A DNA stretch of 64,000 bases, taken from contig CM043960.1 of the NCBI GenBank assembly GCA_014529385.2, positions 22,766,896 to 22,830,895 on the forward strand, in the 5' to 3' direction. Of this stretch, positions 60,639 through 64,000 are shown piece after piece. Under the pieces are notes generated by a model. That model ran no database searches. It was not told the DNA's origin and saw only the letters and a list, made by a program, of their open reading frames with translations. Within the stretch, counting starts at the first letter, position 1, and each line of letters starts with the position of its first letter. Source of the DNA: Adiantum capillus-veneris. Taxonomy: Eukaryota > Streptophyta > Polypodiopsida > Polypodiales > Pteridaceae. The translations under genes were made by a program, and so were the position numbers.

Positions 60639-63600
60639 TTAGTGCCCTTCCACCCCTCCTAGATGGCGTACTCCGGGACGACTGTGTCCATGGGTTGAAC
60701 AATTGTGTCTATGCATAGCCGTGGTTGGCTCTACCATGCTATGAAGATCAATGCAATTCAAACCAAGATGTTGTGCAAGAGTTGGGTCTTGAGTAATTAA
60801 CTCAAGGGTTTTCGATATCGAGGTTTGCTGCTGATGTCTTCCAAAGAGAAAATATTGTAGCTTTTGTGCTCTCTGTTTGATTGTACCATAAGGATGCTTC
60901 ATCACACTGATTGCTTAAGCTGTTGGTAGCACTTTTGACTGTTGTCGAGCTTTTTCTCGCCATTGGTAGCTTGGTGGGTTTGGTGTTGCATGGTGTGGTG
61001 GAGTCTTTTGAGACTTAACTCGCTATTGCTTGATTGGTTTTGCGGTTTGTGGTGAAGATACTTAACTGCTCCTTTTTCTTCCAAACCATTTCCATGTTAG
61101 GTTCCTTACACGGAGATGCTCGTCTCTGTGTTTTAACCCTTGGAACCTTCTTTTGTTTTGTCGGTAAAGTTTTAGGTACCTAGATCTAAATCGGTTTATC
61201 CTTAAGCTGTTCTTTTGGTACCCAATTTTGCCTGACTCCTTGCGTGCTACTTGTAGCATTTGATTGTCGAGGGGATGGAGAAGATTGACTACTTCGTGGT
61301 TTGGTCTGTTGATTGCTTCTTTTCCATTCCTCCTTGCTTGGTGCAATTGGAACAATGAGTTGCCCTCCTTTAGGTGATAGCTTTAGCTGATTTGTATCCC
61401 AATCTGGTACTGCTTTGTATGTTTGCATCCAGGGAATTCCAAGAATCATCGTTTCATTCATATGTTCACCTGGTAAGCATACGAACTGATGAGAACATGA
61501 ACATCCATGTACTATCACGTTCAAGTTGACTACTCCCAATGTTGGGGTTGGGTTCTTGTTGCATCCTTTGATTGTTGCTATTCCTGCCGTCAATGCTTGA
61601 CTTGTGGTCTTTTTGTATATGGAATAACTGACTGCATTTACTCTAGCTCCTATGTTGACCAAAGCATTGGTGCTATGTTTGTTGAGCTATACTTTGATGC
61701 GTAGGTCCATTCCATCTAACCAGTCATCATCTGTTGAAACTGTGTCTTTAGGTAATTCCCATTGTCGATCATCTATTTCCAAAGTGTTGATGGGAATTGG
61801 TATTTTTTTATTCTTGAGAGCAACTTTTTGCTTGAGTACCCGAAGCCAAGCTTCCTCTTGGGCTTCATCAATAACCTGTTGTCGTTTGATATTCCTTTGT
61901 TTGGCTGCATGCATTCTTTCTAGCAATTCATTGGTTAGTGGCAAATTGTATTTCTTTAAACGACATCCACTAATCCAATTAGCCATTGGTTCACCATCTA
62001 GGGTGGACAATTTTACTGCTCCACATGGAAATACATCTTCAATGATAAATGGTCCGTTTCCCTTTTTCTTAAACTTGGGAATGTGTTGCTTAAGGGAATG
62101 GACTAAAACTAACTCCCCTTTCTTGAAATTTTTGTGATTAAGTGGGAATCAAAAAACTGTTTTTGTTTCCACTTTTGTGCATAGATATGAGCTACAGCAG
62201 TTAGCCTTTGCTCATCTAGCTTTTCCAAATCTTCAAGTCTTTCTGACAATTCATGTCTAGTCCACTCAAGATTCTATGCTACCCATAATGTCGGCAATAG
62301 AAATTCTATTGGAAGTATGGAATCAAGACCATAAACAAGGTTAAAGGGTGTGGAATTTAAAGTTGTTTTGAATGAAATGCGATAAGCCCATAGAGCAGCA
62401 TGGAGATTCATTTCCCAGCCTGTCCTTCCTAAACTAACCACTTTAGTCAGCACCAAGCTTAGAATTTTATTCGTATGCTCAGCTTGTCCGTTTGCTTGTG
62501 GGTGATAGGGAGTTGATTTGTTATGGATGACCATAAACTCATTAAGCAAATACTCGATTACCTCATTGAGGAAATGAGTTTCCCGATCACTGACAATCTA
62601 TATCGGTAGTCCATACCTCGTGAATACATACTCATATAAGAATGCAGCAGTGGTTCTGGCATCATTCTTTTGATTTTCTTTAGCCTCAACCCATTTGGTC
62701 AAATAGTCCGTAGCTACAATGATATATTGAGCTTGGGTTCTATAATCAGGTGGCTGTATTGATCCAACAAAATCTATACCCCATTTTGCGAAAGCTCTAG
62801 CCCCCATCATTGGTCTTAAGGGCATGCTATCTACTCATGTTGGCATTTTTGCTCGTTGACAAGCATCACATCTTCGAATATATTCTTTGGAATCTGCAAA
62901 AAGTGTTGGCCACCATATGCCTGCCATCAAGATTGCTCTTGTGGTGGTCTCACTAGAAAAGTGACCTCCAGCTAATCCAGCATGTGTTTGTTCTATAATC
63001 GGAATATACTCGTTTTCATTTGCACAAAGACGCAAATGTTGATCTTTACCTCTCCGATACAATTGGTTCCCAATAAGAGCATATTCTCTTGCTTTAGTTT
63101 CAATTGCTCTTTGATGGCGTTTACTCATATTCTCAGGAAATGTTCGGCTCGATAAGTAAGTAACCAGATAATTACTCCACTTAGGAACAGGTGACATTTG
63201 AAACAATGTTATATGAGGTATGGGTGTCTGTTTTTGACATTGAGGGCAATCCTTTACAAAAGATCAAACATTTCTCCCCATAGTCGGAAAAAATACTCCA
63301 AGTCTCAAGATTCGTTGCCTAGTTTGGTCTTCTGCAAAGTGAAGTCCTACTATGGTAGCATGTGCTTGACTTAGGTACTGTTCTTTTTCTTCAAGATTAA
63401 TGCATAAGAGCAATATCCCGTCCCGATTTCTTTTGTATAGCCTTCCAACTAGTAATTGATACATAGCCGATTTCTTGATTAATATGATCGTGATAGGAAG
63501 TGGTATTTGTGAATCCACTTGAGCTATTGTCATCAATGACACAATGTTTTCCAACCATTTAGGTATCATTTCCATGGAGAACAAATAGGCATTTGGTAGA

Positions 63601-64000
63601 TCATCGTCTACCCCTTTAGGTGATTCCCCTGAAACAATCCTTGACAAATGATCTGCTCGTTGATATGTAGTGCCGTACTTTACAACCACAGTGAAATCAA
63701 ATTCCAGGAGAATGATGAACCATCTCACTATTCTCTCTGTGCTACATGGCTTGTTGACCAAATACAACAAAGCTTAGTGGTCCACAAAGAACACAAACTT
63801 GTTGGCTAATAGGTAATGTATATACTTTTTAACGTCATAGATCATTCATAATCCTTCTCTTTCGATGGTGGTGTAATTAATTTCCGCCATGTTCAATTGT
63901 CGGCTAGCATAAGAAATAGAAAAGTCAATTTTTACATCTCCTAGTTGAGCCAGTATACAACCGATAGAAAAATTGGAAGCATCTACATGTACGTGGAATA
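60639..64000 (-). pseudogene. pol: Ty3/gypsy pol (RNase H, integrase, protease-like), minus, broken
   Basis: The element runs off the right edge of the window. In order: RNase H (HVDASNFSIGCILAQ near 63980, YQRADHLSRI near 63650); a first zinc-binding module (HATIVGLHF...DCPQC, about 63350-63235); a second one (HAGLAGGHF...RCDACQRAK, about 62975-62850); integrase core WGIDFVGSIQ, VSDRETHF, HPQANGQAEHTNK; an integrase C-terminal region to STLDGEPMANWISGCRLKKY near 61980; then a retropepsin-like domain and a Gln/Lys/Ser-rich tail ending near 60639. Stops include TGA at 63848-63846, TAA at 63776-63774, a stop before SFVKDCPQC near 63267, TAG near 62600 and TAG near 61690, and there are frame changes. 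No chromodomain is visible, so it is not a chromovirus. Confidence 0.88.
61186..61690 (-). other. retropepsin-like domain downstream of integrase
   Basis: The segment LNKHSTNALVNIGARVNAVSY reads like the start of a retropepsin, with NIGA in place of D-T/S-G-A. About 70 residues later MILGIPWMQTYKAVPDW matches the second conserved ILG-x-x-W part of the fold. It continues in the same frame as the integrase tail, separated only by a TAG near 61690. Protease normally precedes reverse transcriptase in Ty3/gypsy elements, so its position after integrase is unusual. Loss of the catalytic Asp would make this copy inactive. Confidence 0.6.

Overview
The window is repeat-dominated nuclear DNA from a land plant with a large genome. 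The support is Ty1/copia and Ty3/gypsy LTR elements nested in one another, a chromovirus with a tRNA-iMet primer site, GT-AG introns, and kilobases of tandem repeats. No ordinary host gene, tRNA or rRNA was found. A fern or lycophyte would fit the mix of elements, but the sequence alone does not prove the lineage.

Layout. (1) 1-2983: 3' part of a decayed copia element on the + strand with its 3' LTR. (2) 2984-9204: a 3.18-kb unit carrying a long unrecognised gag-like ORF, present twice in tandem; the copia element is inserted in the first copy. (3) 9205-13705: mostly non-coding, with an LTR-like promoter/poly(A) pair and one decayed ORF. (4) 13706-14051 and 56660-64000: a minus-strand host tract made of LTR-retrotransposon remains. 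It holds a gypsy pol (RNase H, integrase, then a protease-like domain) and a separate ORF. (5) 14052-56659: a chromodomain Ty3/gypsy element inserted into that ORF, proved by a 5-bp target duplication (AAGGA) at both outer ends and by the target reading frame resuming across it. (6) 15945-47613: a 31.7-kb block inside the 5' LTR of that chromovirus, bordered on both sides by the same 268 bp of LTR.

The 31.7-kb block is the most unusual part. It is packed with a ~22-bp box (TTGGACAAGTGGTGGACCTT and variants), in + orientation in the left third and in - orientation from about 26 kb onward, much of it organised as ~430-bp tandem monomers. It also carries minus-strand genes: a gene whose exons encode a ParB-like domain, a degenerate N4/N6 DNA-methyltransferase-like domain and a SET domain; an FCP1-like HAD phosphatase homologue with a DLNG active site and a possible SAP-like tail; and a second, ruined FCP1-like copy. 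On the + strand at its right edge is a transposon-type DDE-like gene, cut off and fused in frame to the ORF inside the chromovirus LTR.

The chromovirus itself is unusual. Its LTR contains a 56-codon ORF with a splice donor. Two downstream acceptors, one before an unknown 167-codon ORF and one before gag-pol, are both in the matching phase, which suggests an LTR-encoded first exon spliced alternatively to two products. Gag-pol has one frameshift and three in-frame stops, although its LTRs are nearly identical by eye.

All coordinates and motifs were read by eye from the sequence. Family names rest on motif recognition, without database searches.
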